From: Arthrospira sp. PCC 9108
Lineage (GTDB): Bacteria; Cyanobacteriota; Cyanobacteriia; Cyanobacteriales; Microcoleaceae
Length of the DNA stretch: 64,000 nucleotides
Direction: 5' to 3'
Assembly (NCBI GenBank): GCA_016745315.1
Contig: CP066886.1
Location: 5,766,501-5,830,500, forward strand
Of this stretch, positions 1 to 9,540 are shown in pieces. The position numbers and the translations under genes are program-made. Every line of letters begins with the position of its first letter. The stretch's first letter is position 1. The notes under the pieces were generated by a model. The model was given only the letters and a program-made list of their open reading frames with translations, was not told where the DNA came from and did not search any database.

Positions 1-1
1 G

Positions 2-880
2 ACCGAGGAGGAGAAGAAGGCTGCCGATGCGGCGAAACAGCAAAATCTCCAAGCCAATGCCAATGCCAATGTGGATAAACAGAGTCAGGCTACCCAAGCC
101 AAACAAGCGGAGATTCAGAGCAAAATCACTGACCAAGAGAAACGAGTGCAAGCCACAGAAAGCTTTGCTGGTTGGCAGAGACGAATGGAAGATCTACAGA
201 TTCGTGCTGCTAAACGCAACATTGTCAACACCTATGTCTGGGATGCCGATGGTGGACTGCGCTCAGAACAACAAAGCTTTGCCAACACAGTTGAACATAC
301 CATCGGTGGTTCATTTACGATGAATGCAGCCTTGGGGGCGGAAGCCAAATTTGGGGCCATGGCGACCGCAGAGCTAACCGCCCAGGCGACGGTAAACTTG
401 ACCCAAACGATGACCAAAACTGAAGCTCGTAGTAAAGGTTTTGAGCTAACGGTAGACCTCGGTGGATTAGAGTACAAGGGCATCACCGACTACAACGATC
501 AGCCTATCCTGCCTGGAGAAAAAGTAGACCGCTATCGGTTTATGAGCTTCTACCTGGAAGGCAGCACCGATCACTTCCAAGACTTCTTCAACTATGTGGT
601 TGATCCCGAATGGCTACGCAGCAACGACGAAGAAGCGCGGGCACTGCGCCAGACCCAGGCGGGCAAACCTAACAAGGCGTGGCGGGTGCTGCACCGCGTC
701 ACCTATGTGGAACGTCCAGCTTTGATGGGCTTTGGTCGGGACGTGCGTAAATTGCGGGTGGCGGCTGAAGTTTCAGAAAATCAAGCACTGTTGGATAAGA
801 TTGCCAAATTGGAGGATAAAAACCAAAAACTTGAGGAAAAACTGGATACTATCCTCGGCTTGTTGAAAGAGCAGAAATAG
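2..880 (+). CDS. C-terminal part of an uncharacterised coiled-coil protein (5' end outside window)
   Basis: The frame is open from base 2 with no stop, so the gene begins upstream of the window; about 292 residues are visible. The first 60 residues are Ala/Gln/Lys-rich and look helical. A middle part (about residues 80-160) is rich in Ala/Thr with alternating hydrophobics and looks like beta structure. The last 30 residues form a Leu/Lys coiled coil (KLEDKNQKLEEKLD). There are no cysteines. I do not recognise the family. It ends just before a strong hairpin terminator and lies outside the accessory element that begins near 1132. Confidence 0.7.
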   Translation, partial: TEEEKKAADAAKQQNLQANANANVDKQSQATQAKQAEIQSKITDQEKRVQATESFAGWQRRMEDLQIRAAKRNIVNTYVWDADGGLRSEQQSFANTVEHTIGGSFTMNAALGAEAKFGAMATAELTAQATVNLTQTMTKTEARSKGFELTVDLGGLEYKGITDYNDQPILPGEKVDRYRFMSFYLEGSTDHFQDFFNYVVDPEWLRSNDEEARALRQTQAGKPNKAWRVLHRVTYVERPALMGFGRDVRKLRVAAEVSENQALLDKIAKLEDKNQKLEEKLDTILGLLKEQK

Positions 881-896
881 TCGATCATTAGATCAT

Positions 897-930
897 TAAA
901 AGGAGGGGAAATAATTTCCTCTCCTTTTTT
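897..930 (+). terminator. Rho-independent terminator of the upstream gene
   Basis: An A/G-rich arm (AAAAGGAGGGGAAA) pairs across a short loop with TTTCCTCTCCTTTT with one mismatch and runs into a T tract, 17 bases after the stop codon. Confidence 0.8.
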
Positions 931-1131
931 GATTGAGGGCGATCGCCGGATGATTTGGAAATTTTGGTTGGATCGAATCATATCAAATCCAGTTAAATAT
1001 AGCAATGAGCGATCGTGTGGTTACAGATTCGGGACTAGGGACTCGGTATTAGGGAGTCGGGAGTCGGATCGAGCGTTTTTACAATTAAGGTCTGTGACGA
1101 CTCCAGCGCTCACTGCTATACCCAGACAAAA

Positions 1132-1148
1132 ACGGGTCTGATACCCGT
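1132..1148 (+). other. Candidate recombination core site 1 (attL-like)
   Basis: ACGGGTCTGATACCCGT is an imperfect palindrome. The same pattern recurs in direct orientation at 18181-18197 and in inverted orientation at 2761-2777. The three copies sit exactly at the outer edges of the integrase cassette and of the large TIR element, which fits tyrosine-recombinase core sites. This is inference from position and symmetry. Confidence 0.5.
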
Positions 1149-1226
1149 TTTATAGCCTATAACCCCTATTCTACCGCCATTCTAATGCACTCAAAAGCGA
1201 TCGCATTATTAGGAGTTAGTGCAAAA
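1134..1226 (+). repeat. Left 93-bp inverted repeat of the integrase cassette
   Basis: Nearly perfect reverse complement of 2685-2777. The inner end carries AGGAG, the ribosome binding site of the integrase, and abuts its ATG. It also contains one HIP1-like GCGATCGC. The pair encloses only the integrase gene and its terminator. Confidence 0.85.
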
Positions 1227-2628
1227 TGAGTGCAAGTACAAACAGTACACATAGTGCTACATATCAAGGCTTTCAAGACATTCTTGAGTTTTTCAACCTA
1301 TCCCGCAAACAATGTCCCAAAGGTGTCAGGATTAAACGTAACCGGGGGACAATCCAACTAGACATCACCACTGACCCGGAAACGGGGGGACGTAAACAAC
1401 GGGGCTGTAATTGTCAGTTTACCCCAGAGGGTATCCGCAAGGCTGTTGACAAGGCTTGGTTAGTTCATAAATCCCTTGACGGACAATTTCAGTCGGTGTC
1501 TGAATGGCTGGACTGGTACAAGGCTACTATCCTTGATGAAAACAAAACTCCCCTAAAGAATGACTTAATCACCTACCGTCAAGTGTTTAAAGAGATGGAG
1601 GATGATTACTTTAACGGAGTTCACAAAAACACTAAGCGCAAACGTTCCCGCGATATGGCTAGTGACCAAAGGTCATTTAAACGCTGTTTTCTTACTGTGT
1701 TTAACAAAGTCACAGACTGGGATAGTTACGTTACCTGGGAGGGTATAAAAGAAGCCTTGTATACTCCATTGCCAGACGGTAGCAGCCCGGTAGGACATAA
1801 GGATTTTAAGGACCGATATTACAAGTTAAGGCAGGTAGCGGAACGGGCTGACTGCAAAAAAGCACTGGACAAGCTAGAAAAAATTGACCCTACCCAAACA
1901 GTATTTGCTGAATCCCAAAGTATAGACTTGGATACCTTGTTAAGTTTACTAGACAAAGAACGCAACACTGATTATCGTTCTGTCAAAGAGAATAATGCGC
2001 GTGATGGTTGGTGTTGGGTTAGTGCAATGTGTACTTTATATGGGTTAAGACCGTCTGAAGTAGCAGCAGGTCAAAATTTAACTAAGCCAGTTAAGATTGA
2101 TGGCATTACCTTCCCAGCCATATCTGACCCTACCAACATTGAGTTAGTGTTAGTGATTGGAGAATTTACCTATTTTGGGGGTTCTACTAAGACAGGTTGG
2201 AGGTTAGCTATCCCAATGATAAAGACAAGGTTCTAATTAACCGCCTAGGGATTCATAACGTTTGTCTACCTATCACAGAATCCAAAGACCCTAGCAAGTT
2301 TAATACTAATCATTGTGGCTGGTTATCACGACATAAGTGGGGACTAACTCAAGCCTATGCCTTTCGACACCTTGGAAACCAACTGGGAGAGATGAATGGG
2401 ATACCACAGGAAATCAGGGCGCGTTCGTTTGGTCACTCGGTAACGGTTAATGACAGCAGATACAAAAAACGTCGCAACCTTGCCACAGAGTTAGGTATCC
2501 TGACAAGACATCAAAGGCAACCATTGCCACTAGATATGGCAAAACAAACACTACTCAATCATGGTATTAACCCAGAATCACCAGAGATGAAAGCAGGACT
2601 TAGATTAATCTATCAGTTAGACGATTAA
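1226..2628 (+). pseudogene. Tyrosine recombinase / phage-type integrase, frameshifted
   Basis: A reading frame of about 467 codons, broken by a one-base shift near 2215-2225. The first part ends at 2236 and the second frame takes over just before it. The catalytic domain has the box I arginine (YGLRPSEV), the box II arginine (YAFRHLGNQ) and a C-terminal H...Y pair (FGHSVTVNDSRY) with the nucleophilic Tyr, in the usual order. A basic, cysteine-containing N-terminal region would serve as arm-binding and core-binding domain. The shift lies at a CCC run; adding one C restores the frame, so it may be a sequencing error. Start chosen at ATG 1226 after AGGAG. It probably acts on the GGGT-type sites flanking the cassette. 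Confidence 0.88.
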
Positions 2629-2653
2629 CCCCCAATAAACCCACAATACAATA

Positions 2654-2682
2654 CCCTCTAGGCTAAATACCTAGGGGGTTTT
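2654..2682 (+). terminator. Terminator after the integrase
   Basis: Arms CCCTCTAGG and CCTAGGGGG pair around a 7-base loop and are followed by TTTT, 26 bases after the integrase stop. Confidence 0.75.
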
Positions 2683-2684
2683 CC

Positions 2685-2777
2685 TTTTGCACTAACTCCT
2701 AATAATGCGATCGCTTTGGAGTGCACTAGAGTAACGGTAGAATAGGGGTTATAGGCTTTATAGTGGGTTTCGTACCC
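2685..2777 (-). repeat. Right 93-bp inverted repeat of the integrase cassette
   Basis: Reverse complement of 1134-1226 with a few mismatches. Its outer 17 bases are also the outer tip of the left large TIR. Confidence 0.85.
2761..2777 (-). other. Candidate recombination core site 2
   Basis: Contains GGGTTTCGTACCC, the inverted counterpart of the core sites at 1132 and 18181. It lies at the junction between the integrase cassette and the left TIR. Confidence 0.45.
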
Positions 2778-3481
2778 AACATCTCCAATTAACTTAAACC
2801 CTTATCATTATTGCGATAGGAGGAAATTAACTAACCCGTTAGTCGTACTGTTACATTCAAAATGCACTCCATTCAGTCTTAGCACACGGGACAATTAGCG
2901 CATATCCCTCAGCAACAAAACTTAATTATTGACGGGTTAATCAATAAGCACAACTTAATCAATCTGTCAAATGCCTACTATCTCCCCCTAACCAAACACC
3001 GATAGGGTAACTCCCTTGTGATACCCGTCAATGGCAAGCCTATCGGTTCGTTCCTCACCATTGACTGCTATCACATCGTTCGTTTCCCCAATAGTGCTTG
3101 TTTCGGTTAGGGGGAGGGTATGGCTTAAAGTCAACACGATAGCCGTAGGTAGCCGTAGGTAGCCGTAGGGGGAACCCACTAGGTTATCAATGTACAACGA
3201 TACCCCTATCAATGTACAAAGATATTAGGCTGTCTTTCTATGGACTAGACCTATAGGTAAACCTATGTGCGATCGCAAAACCTGAACTATCATCTACCGG
3301 AACCAACCCGATACCCCTAAACAACTTTTCAACTGGGGACTTGTTTCGTCATCTCTCGCTGATACCTACATAATCCTAGACAATTGCTTTACCAGCGACA
3401 TCGGTTATTCACATAATCCTAGGGAATTGATTCCGCATCGAAACCGATACCTACATACTGCTAGACAAGTCTCCAATTTAT

Positions 3482-3516
3482 AGGGGTAATCATCCCGTGC
3501 GGAACTCAGTACCCCT
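3482..3516 (+). other. 35-bp core in non-inverted orientation (left copy)
   Basis: AGGGGTA and TACCCCT arms bracket an asymmetric core. The flanks are inverted relative to 17553-17587, yet the core reads in the same direction in both. See the matching finding. Confidence 0.7.
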
Positions 3517-3589
3517 AATAGACGGGTTAAGGTTTTGGCTTAGGGTGTTTATTGTGGGTAAATTAGAGGCAAGCATTCATATAAATTTT

Positions 3590-3617
3590 CAATAGGCCTA
3601 TTGCAATAGGCCTATTG
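3590..3617 (+). repeat. Tandem pair of 14-bp palindromes
   Basis: CAATAGGCCTATTG occurs twice in direct succession, each copy a perfect palindrome. The right TIR has a tandem 14-bp pair at the corresponding place (CCAGTAGTCTATTG x2, about 17455-17482). This suggests iteron-like or operator sites. Confidence 0.7.
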
Positions 3618-3700
3618 GCAAAAAATACATAGACACCCCCTACAGTTAGAAACCATAGGGGGCCATTTAAGTTATTGGGGTAGCTGTTAGGTGTTAGGGC

Positions 3701-3955
3701 TTAGGGTTTTCTCCAACCATCATCATCAATATCATCTCTGTTAATTGGAAGAGGGGGTGATTGCTTTTTATCTTCTAACTGTTTTTTACAAACTGTTGAT
3801 GGCATAAAATCATTAACATATCTAATCAAATAATTTAGGCTATTTTGGATACCGTCTAACCTATTCTCAATAAGTAAGTTTCCTGTATGCGTAATGAACG
3901 TACTGAGAATAATCGCGACAATAATTAATCCTAGTTCAACTATTATTAAGTTCAT
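3701..3955 (-). CDS. Small membrane-anchored protein (holin-like topology)
   Basis: 84 residues. One hydrophobic N-terminal segment of about 20 residues (IIVELGLIIVAIILSTFI) is followed by a polar, charged C-terminus. It sits next to tail-fibre genes on the same strand and begins one base away from the stop of the next gene upstream, so the two are co-transcribed. Size and topology fit a phage holin or small virion membrane protein, but there is no diagnostic motif. The 3' end runs into the inner edge of the left TIR. Confidence 0.6.
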   Translation of the reverse strand: MNLIIVELGLIIVAIILSTFITHTGNLLIENRLDGIQNSLNYLIRYVNDFMPSTVCKKQLEDKKQSPPLPINRDDIDDDGWRKP

Positions 3956-4312
3956 TTATATTAATTTCCAAAAATGAAGTGTAAACCATTTAATCCTTTC
4001 TAGTGGAGAAAATGAAGCGTAAAAATTGCTGTACGGCGGTGATTCAATTATTTGATATTCATTAAGCCATACAGTTTCTCTTTTAACTAACATAGCTTGA
4101 TTAACATCATTGTAACCATAAAACTTAAGCCACCCTGCCATTTTCCAGTACACGGGTACACTGTCAGCGTCAAATAATATCCTAACAAATTTACTGCCAG
4201 AAATGTCAGGCAATTTTTTAGTACCGTGTAGAGTACTATCATCTTCTATCCTGAAATTAAGTTCATAAACTTTAAACCAATTACTTTCAGATATATCAAG
4301 TGCGTTAGGCAT
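3956..4312 (-). CDS. Hypothetical protein downstream of the tail fibre
   Basis: 118 residues, aromatic-rich (many Trp, Tyr, Phe), no membrane segment, no motif I recognise. It lies 11 bases downstream of the tail-fibre stop on the same strand and directly before the small membrane protein. The position suggests a virion or tail accessory protein. Confidence 0.6.
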   Translation of the reverse strand: MPNALDISESNWFKVYELNFRIEDDSTLHGTKKLPDISGSKFVRILFDADSVPVYWKMAGWLKFYGYNDVNQAMLVKRETVWLNEYQIIESPPYSNFYASFSPLERIKWFTLHFWKLI

Positions 4313-4323
4313 TATCTGTTAAT

Positions 4324-6418
4324 TTATTGTTGAGTGTTTAGCATATTTTCCAATTTGTCGATTTTTTCTGATAATTCCTGAATTGCCGCAATCACTAATG
4401 GTATTAGTTTGTCATACATAATTGTTAAGTAATCTATTTTTTTGTCGTCAACTTCAGGACTATCTGTATGGTCATTTTTAATCACTTCAACTGCGTTAGG
4501 ATATATATTTTGTACTTCTTGAGCAATTAAACCAAATTGTTCTGTACTTGGATTAAAGCCATGAAATGCTGCAAGTTCATTATACTTAAACCACGTGACT
4601 GTCAATGCGTTAATTTCGCTTAACCCTAGAGTTGGTTTTGATAAAAGTGTTTTGAATTTAAGATCAGAGCTACCTTTAACGTAGTCTCCATTATCGTTAA
4701 TATAAGATACATTTGTGCCTCCTACTCTAAATCTAGTATGTACTCCAGATGATGAAAGAGTTGAGCTCTTTATAAAATATGTCTGCCCGTTATATAATTG
4801 TATTGAATATCTATTGTCAGGAGCACCTCGCCAAACATCGCTTTGATGAAAATTAATACCATGATATATAAATACTCTAGGATTATTATCTGCTTCTAAT
4901 TCCATAGAATAATTCCCCTGATAAGAAAACGCCCAGCTATTTCCTCCAACTCTACTATTTAGTACTAAATTTGCCGAACCAGCAGTAGAGCCTATCCGGC
5001 GGATGTCAAACCCCCTCCAAACATTAAAATCAATAAGCATATTTCCATCAGGAAAACTTTCATTAGTTGCAAAAGTTACTGGATTATTTGTTATGTTAAA
5101 TGTTTTAATTCCTGTTAAAGTTTGATTACCTGTAGTTCTAACTACAGTTGAATCTACATTAATTGTTCTATTAGCTGCTAAAGTTCCTCCTCCGGATCAA
5201 CCATCACCTGCAGTTAATGTAATATTTGAATGTGTGTGCGTTGTGGGAGTCCTAGCGTTAGATAATCTACTATCATTACCTTGACAGGCTGTGTTTGCTG
5301 TAGTGCCATAAGCAACCGCCCATGGGCAGTACTCCCATTAAAATTATTTCCAGTTAATCCCGTACCATTTGTTAATGTATTAGGAGTATTGGCAGTTATT
5401 GTTATATTGGCACTACCATTAAACGAAGTCCCATTAATTGTTCTAGCAGTTTGAAGTGCTGTTGCTGTTCCGGCGTTTCCACTTATTGACCCGGTAATTA
5501 ATGAATTAAATGTTTTAACTCCTGTCCATGTCTGATTCCCAGTTGTAATTATCCCTGAATTAGTTGCACTAGCTGTAGGTAAAGTAACATTAGTTCCTGT
5601 TGATGATGTAACTACAGGACCTGCTGTTGTTCCTGCTGTTACTCCTAAATTAGTTGCTACATTTACTTGTGCGCCTGCCGCAATCCCATCCAGCTTGGTT
5701 TTATCTGCCCCGTCATTAGACCCGCAAGCGCAGTCGTGGCACCAGGTAATACAGCATTAGTACCATCAGAACTGTTAACGGTTAACGTATTGCTTGTAGT
5801 GCTTGTAGAGAGGTTGGTGGATACGTTTGGGGCGGTGTTTCTAAACTCAGTTCCTACTAAAGTTAAGCCAGTTCCCGCAGAATAGGTTGTATTAGGAGGT
5901 GTTACCCAAACACCATCGCCGCGTAAATAGTTAGATGTACTACCATTTGTATCAATGGCAGCAACATTACCTGAATCTGTTATTTGGGATAAGGTATGTG
6001 TATGGCTAGTTGGCGTTCTAGCATTTGATAATCTGACATCGTTACCTTCTGTAACAGTTCCGGTAGTTGTTCCAAAATTTTTGTTAAACGCTGTATTTTT
6101 GGTAAAAGTAGGCTCTTTACCGTCTAATGTACTTTGAAGTCCTGTAACATTAGCAATGGTATGTGTATGACTTGAAGGAGTAAACGTTGTCGGTTTGGAC
6201 GTTATTTCAGTCCAGCTATGGGAATGAGTAGATGGGGGGAAAGTGCCAGGTTTATTAATAATATTATTCCAAATTAACTCAGTTAATTTGACTAAATTAG
6301 TATTGGAGTCAATAACTGCTTGTATCCGTTCATTAGTTAAATACAGATTAACTTCACCTTCTGGCAAGTCATCGGTTGATTGCCCAAACTTACTAGAGTA
6401 AATGTTGAAATTAGTCAT
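4324..6418 (-). pseudogene. Phage-type tail fibre / spike with C-terminal S74 intramolecular chaperone, broken
   Basis: Two long frames (6418-5663 and 5040-4324) and the translation between them make one gene of about 700 codons. The N-terminal half has repeated HTHT/SHSHT motifs and 'GNDVRLSNARTPT' segments typical of phage fibre shafts. The C-terminal 115 residues have the Peptidase_S74 pattern: SSDLKFK at its start, FGLIAQEVQNIYPNAV, then DYLTIMYDKLIPLVIAAI and a coiled-coil tail. In that family the domain trimerises the fibre and cleaves itself off. Breaks: a frameshift near 5715 (a G run one short before the DKTKLDGIAAGAQVN segment) and an in-frame TGA near 5197. A receptor-binding role is inferred. 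Confidence 0.85.
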
Positions 6419-6484
6419 AACTGCCTCTATATTGATTATTTAATTAAATGGCTAATAACTTAATACTAGCCATTCATTTGATGA

Positions 6485-6832
6485 TTACATATTGATATAT
6501 TCGATAATTGTAACGCTGATACTAGCGCTAGATTCTGCTATCGCCTGTAACTCAGTTCTACCCCACGTTATTGAGATGGTATCACCTGGCTTAACCGAAA
6601 ATGCAGCGTCTGACACGCTATCACCTGTAGGGTCAAATATTAGATGTACATTGGTATTTGACCGATTCTTTACAAACACCGTTCTACCGTTACTGGTAGC
6701 ATTGATAGGCACAACTTCCGTGATAGTGTTAGCAGTCAAACTTATCGCTGTAGTTGTCGGTGTTCCCTGTATTTTACTGCTAATGTTTAGAGTGTCTAAA
6801 TTGACAATAGAACTGTAAACTGAGAAACTCAT
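6485..6832 (-). CDS. Small beta-rich structural-like protein
   Basis: 115 residues, rich in Thr/Ser/Val/Ile, with segments such as GRTVFVKNRSNTNVHLIFD that suggest a beta-sandwich. Found between the tail fibre and the frameshifted gene upstream, all on the minus strand. I infer a virion or tail component from the neighbours; no family recognised. Confidence 0.65.
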   Translation of the reverse strand: MSFSVYSSIVNLDTLNISSKIQGTPTTTAISLTANTITEVVPINATSNGRTVFVKNRSNTNVHLIFDPTGDSVSDAAFSVKPGDTISITWGRTELQAIAESSASISVTIIEYINM

Positions 6833-6858
6833 AATAAACCCCTAAATCAAAGTACAAT

Positions 6859-7664
6859 TTACCAATTTATTGTTTGTTCTAATCCAACAATATTGGTTAC
6901 GCTATCCTCAGTTATAGCATAGATAGAAGCTGTTGATTTTAGTTCATCATCCCACCCAGCGTTAGGAGGTAAATATAGGCATTGATAAGGTACACAGTTA
7001 CTGATATCACCGTGACAAAACCATACCCCTACAGAACCTACGTTTTGTAAGTGCAACCTATACCGATTAATATTTGAGGGTCTAACTAATGTGGGGGTAT
7101 TGCCTATTGTCACCCCAAAATTTTCGGGTTGTGTCAATGTAGGGGTTTGAGGAACTGTATCGAGTTGATATTCAGCCATGCCCAAAATATTAATAGAATC
7201 ATTGTTATGTAACTGAGTTAAACACCTAGCTTTAACTATTGAGTTGCTATCAATTGCTAAACCTTCGTTTTGATTAGTGATTAATTCAATTAACAGGTTT
7301 TCGGTGTGAATGCCTCCATAATATGGCAATTTGACAATCCCTAAATTTAACCCGTTTTCTGTTGCCATATTCCCATAAAATATCTGTAAATCTACCGCTC
7401 CCTGCAACACTTCCTGTTTTTTTTCCACCGTTGGTAATAGCTATCTTCCGGGTAAATTGTGGGGATTTGTGATTGTGCAATACTGGGAGTGTAACATCTA
7501 GCGTTTAACGATGATATATAGCTGTAAATACCGATATCATATTTATATCTTTCTGTTATTAATGATTCTAAAATAGTCCCGTTAAATAACTCTATGGCGT
7601 TACTCCAGTTAGCAGCGTTGATATTAGCCGTGATATTTTTAATACCTCTCATGATTTTAACCAC
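6859..7664 (-). CDS. Virion-like protein made from two frames through an A8 run
   Basis: Frame 1 starts at ATG 7664 and stops at 7392. Frame 2 is open through 7428 to 6859 and overlaps it. The overlap has eight A on the coding strand (7424-7417) followed by C. Read in frame 1 this gives A AAA AAC, a canonical bacterial -1 slippery heptamer, and frame 2 is exactly -1. The joined product would be about 267 residues. The C-terminal half is beta-rich with a 'PSNINRYRLHLQNVGSVGVW' type segment resembling small head or tail proteins that coat a particle. Programmed frameshifting and an A-run indel are both possible. Confidence 0.65.
7416..7422 (-). promoter_or_regulatory. Possible -1 ribosomal frameshift site A AAA AAC
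   Basis: The heptamer is in the correct phase for frame 1, and the -1 frame stays open for 185 codons. No strong downstream hairpin was established by eye. Confidence 0.4.
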
Positions 7665-7718
7665 CTATTAATAAATTATTTGTTAGTATAATATTACTAC
7701 TTTAATGTGATTATTTAA

Positions 7719-8729
7719 ATGGTTAGAAACACAATTAACCCATGGGACCCAGGTCCTACTAGGGAGCCACCAAAGAGAGATGAACCAAAGGGAGGTAAAA
7801 AACCGCGTGGGTTTGGTAGGAGACCTGGTTTTGGGGGTGGCAGAAGCGGCGGCGGTGGTGCTGGTAACAGTTTTGGCGGTCCTAATAGCGGTGACGAGGT
7901 AGATGATGATAAAGGAAGGCAACCACCAAAACCGGGGAACGAAATGCCAGACCCTCGTGATTATCCTGTTAAAAATAATAATAAATGGCATTTAATGATT
8001 TTTGCTCAAATAGTAAATAGTAGACTTAGCAGTGGAACATCTAGTATTAATAGGCATTGGTGGAGAAGGCAAGAAGCAACAACGTCAAATTTTAGACTTA
8101 ATAAGATTGGATTAGATGTCTTTATAGAGTGGGAAGAATCATGGCATGATTCAGAGTACAATTACGAAGAGCCGATAATTGTACATAATGATTATATTAA
8201 ACATCGTAAGTTATACCCGTTAAAACCTTACTATATGAATTCAGGTTGTGAAAGAGTTTCATTATATGGAAGTGGCTTTAATAGTTTTTATAACTCTGAA
8301 TATAACGCTTCATGTCGTGATCCAAATAGGCTTATGATTAGTCCATTATTTGGGTCTATCTTTTACCGTTTAACTCCAGCCACAACCTGGACAGACGTAA
8401 CAACTGTTTGGACTAAAGACCCGGAAGCAATGTTAGAATATATACATTTATGGGAAGTTCCATATATTGATAGAGGTCATCAATCATACTACGAATATGA
8501 GTCTGACGTATTGTGGGACGCCTATCGAGGTAGGTCGTATGAAAATACACGCTGGTATCCAGTATTTCCTACGAGTACTAGATTAAACTATACTTCTTTA
8601 GACGGTCCACGAATTTGGGAGAACACCCGTAATTATAGCTATAAACTATGGATTCTGTCTGAAGATAAAGATTATTTGCCGCCAGAAAACAACGTTCGTC
8701 AAATCACAATACCAGACAGACATGAATGA
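7719..8729 (+). CDS. Unknown protein with Gly/Pro-rich N-terminus
   Basis: 336 residues. Residues 1-85 are disordered and rich in Gly, Pro, Arg and Lys (GFGGGRSGGGG). Residues 90-336 are globular, very rich in Tyr and Trp, with no recognised motif. First gene of the plus-strand block, starting 54 bp from the divergent minus-strand block; a TATAAT at 7689-7694 lies in that gap. Its end overlaps the next gene by 8 bases, so it is part of a tight operon. A virion role is possible but not shown. Confidence 0.75.
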   Translation: MVRNTINPWDPGPTREPPKRDEPKGGKKPRGFGRRPGFGGGRSGGGGAGNSFGGPNSGDEVDDDKGRQPPKPGNEMPDPRDYPVKNNNKWHLMIFAQIVNSRLSSGTSSINRHWWRRQEATTSNFRLNKIGLDVFIEWEESWHDSEYNYEEPIIVHNDYIKHRKLYPLKPYYMNSGCERVSLYGSGFNSFYNSEYNASCRDPNRLMISPLFGSIFYRLTPATTWTDVTTVWTKDPEAMLEYIHLWEVPYIDRGHQSYYEYESDVLWDAYRGRSYENTRWYPVFPTSTRLNYTSLDGPRIWENTRNYSYKLWILSEDKDYLPPENNVRQITIPDRHE

Positions 8730-9540
8730 AGAATGCTGTGGAATGATTAGAAGGATTTACGAGTTCCTAGACCCTGAATCCTTTCCGGCTGAAATGCCTA
8801 CAAAAATAACAGTAGATGCCGATAATCCTGATAATGGAATTAAAGAAATTAAAACATTGCCAGAGTGGTTAATGTACAGATTTGACATCGATGATGAGAG
8901 GTGGGGGGAATTTGAGGTAAAGGTAGAAATTAATGATATCAATCTTCTATCAGAAGAACAAGAAGAAGTAACAATAAAATTGCCTAATATTGCAGAATCT
9001 ATAGCTGAAATTTTCGGGCTGGTTATGGAAATTGCCATCTCTCATCAGGTTACACAAAACGCTGTGTTAACCTGCTTACATGAAGCAGGTTTGGCTCACG
9101 CAGCAGCCTTTAAAGCTGGTAGGGAAGTCTCGGAAATATTAGACTATTTAGGCTTTGAAACTGAGGAAAAATACGAGAAACTAAAAACAGCTTTCACTCC
9201 AGAGGCTGATAATTTTGAGGAACTACTAGAACCTAACGAAAGTAAAGTTAAAATCACTAATCAAAAGAACGCGAAAGAAACACTAGAGACAGCCTTAAAT
9301 CAAATAAAGGAAATATTCTCAATAGTTAGAGCGCAAGGTACTTTACAAGTTAATGGTAATGACCCATCAAAAGACATATTAGCCGATTTAACGCGGTTAT
9401 ATGATTCAATGAAAAAACAGGATGAGATTAGAGAACAGGAAACCAATAAAGTCAAAGAATTGCTCAAAAAAGACTTTCCTGATATCAAGATAGAAACCGA
9501 GTTAATAGACGGCGATAATCCACTAAGGGAGACTCTGTAA
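8722..9540 (+). CDS. Acidic unknown protein of the element operon
   Basis: 272 residues, strongly acidic with many Glu/Asp, Leu and Ile, predicted mostly helical in the second half (KQDEIREQETNKVKELLKK). No catalytic motif seen. It overlaps the previous gene by 8 bases and the next by 1 base (the TAATG junction at 9538-9542), which implies translational coupling. Possibly a scaffolding or chaperone-type partner for the basic protein downstream; this rests only on charge and position. Confidence 0.72.
   Translation: MNEECCGMIRRIYEFLDPESFPAEMPTKITVDADNPDNGIKEIKTLPEWLMYRFDIDDERWGEFEVKVEINDINLLSEEQEEVTIKLPNIAESIAEIFGLVMEIAISHQVTQNAVLTCLHEAGLAHAAAFKAGREVSEILDYLGFETEEKYEKLKTAFTPEADNFEELLEPNESKVKITNQKNAKETLETALNQIKEIFSIVRAQGTLQVNGNDPSKDILADLTRLYDSMKKQDEIREQETNKVKELLKKDFPDIKIETELIDGDNPLRETL

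Larger units (their letters stand above)
2761..3711 (+). repeat. Left terminal inverted repeat (about 0.95 kb) of a 15.4-kb element
   Basis: Read in reverse complement it aligns in order with 17350-18197. Anchors are the outer segment around AACTTAAACCCTTATC, the blocks around GACGGGTTAATCAATAAGC and CCGATAGGGTAACTC, the GATACCTACATAATCCTAG block, and the inner AGCTGTTAGGTGTTAGGG block. The copies diverge by substitutions and indels. No convincing gene is seen in it. It also holds a 10-bp TAGCCGTAGG direct repeat x3 near 3142 and two copies of ATCAATGTACAA near 3188 and 3208. Confidence 0.88.

Noticed and set aside
2988..3212. Small minus-strand ORF inside the left TIR
   Set aside because: The corresponding part of the right TIR does not keep the frame, so coding is unlikely.
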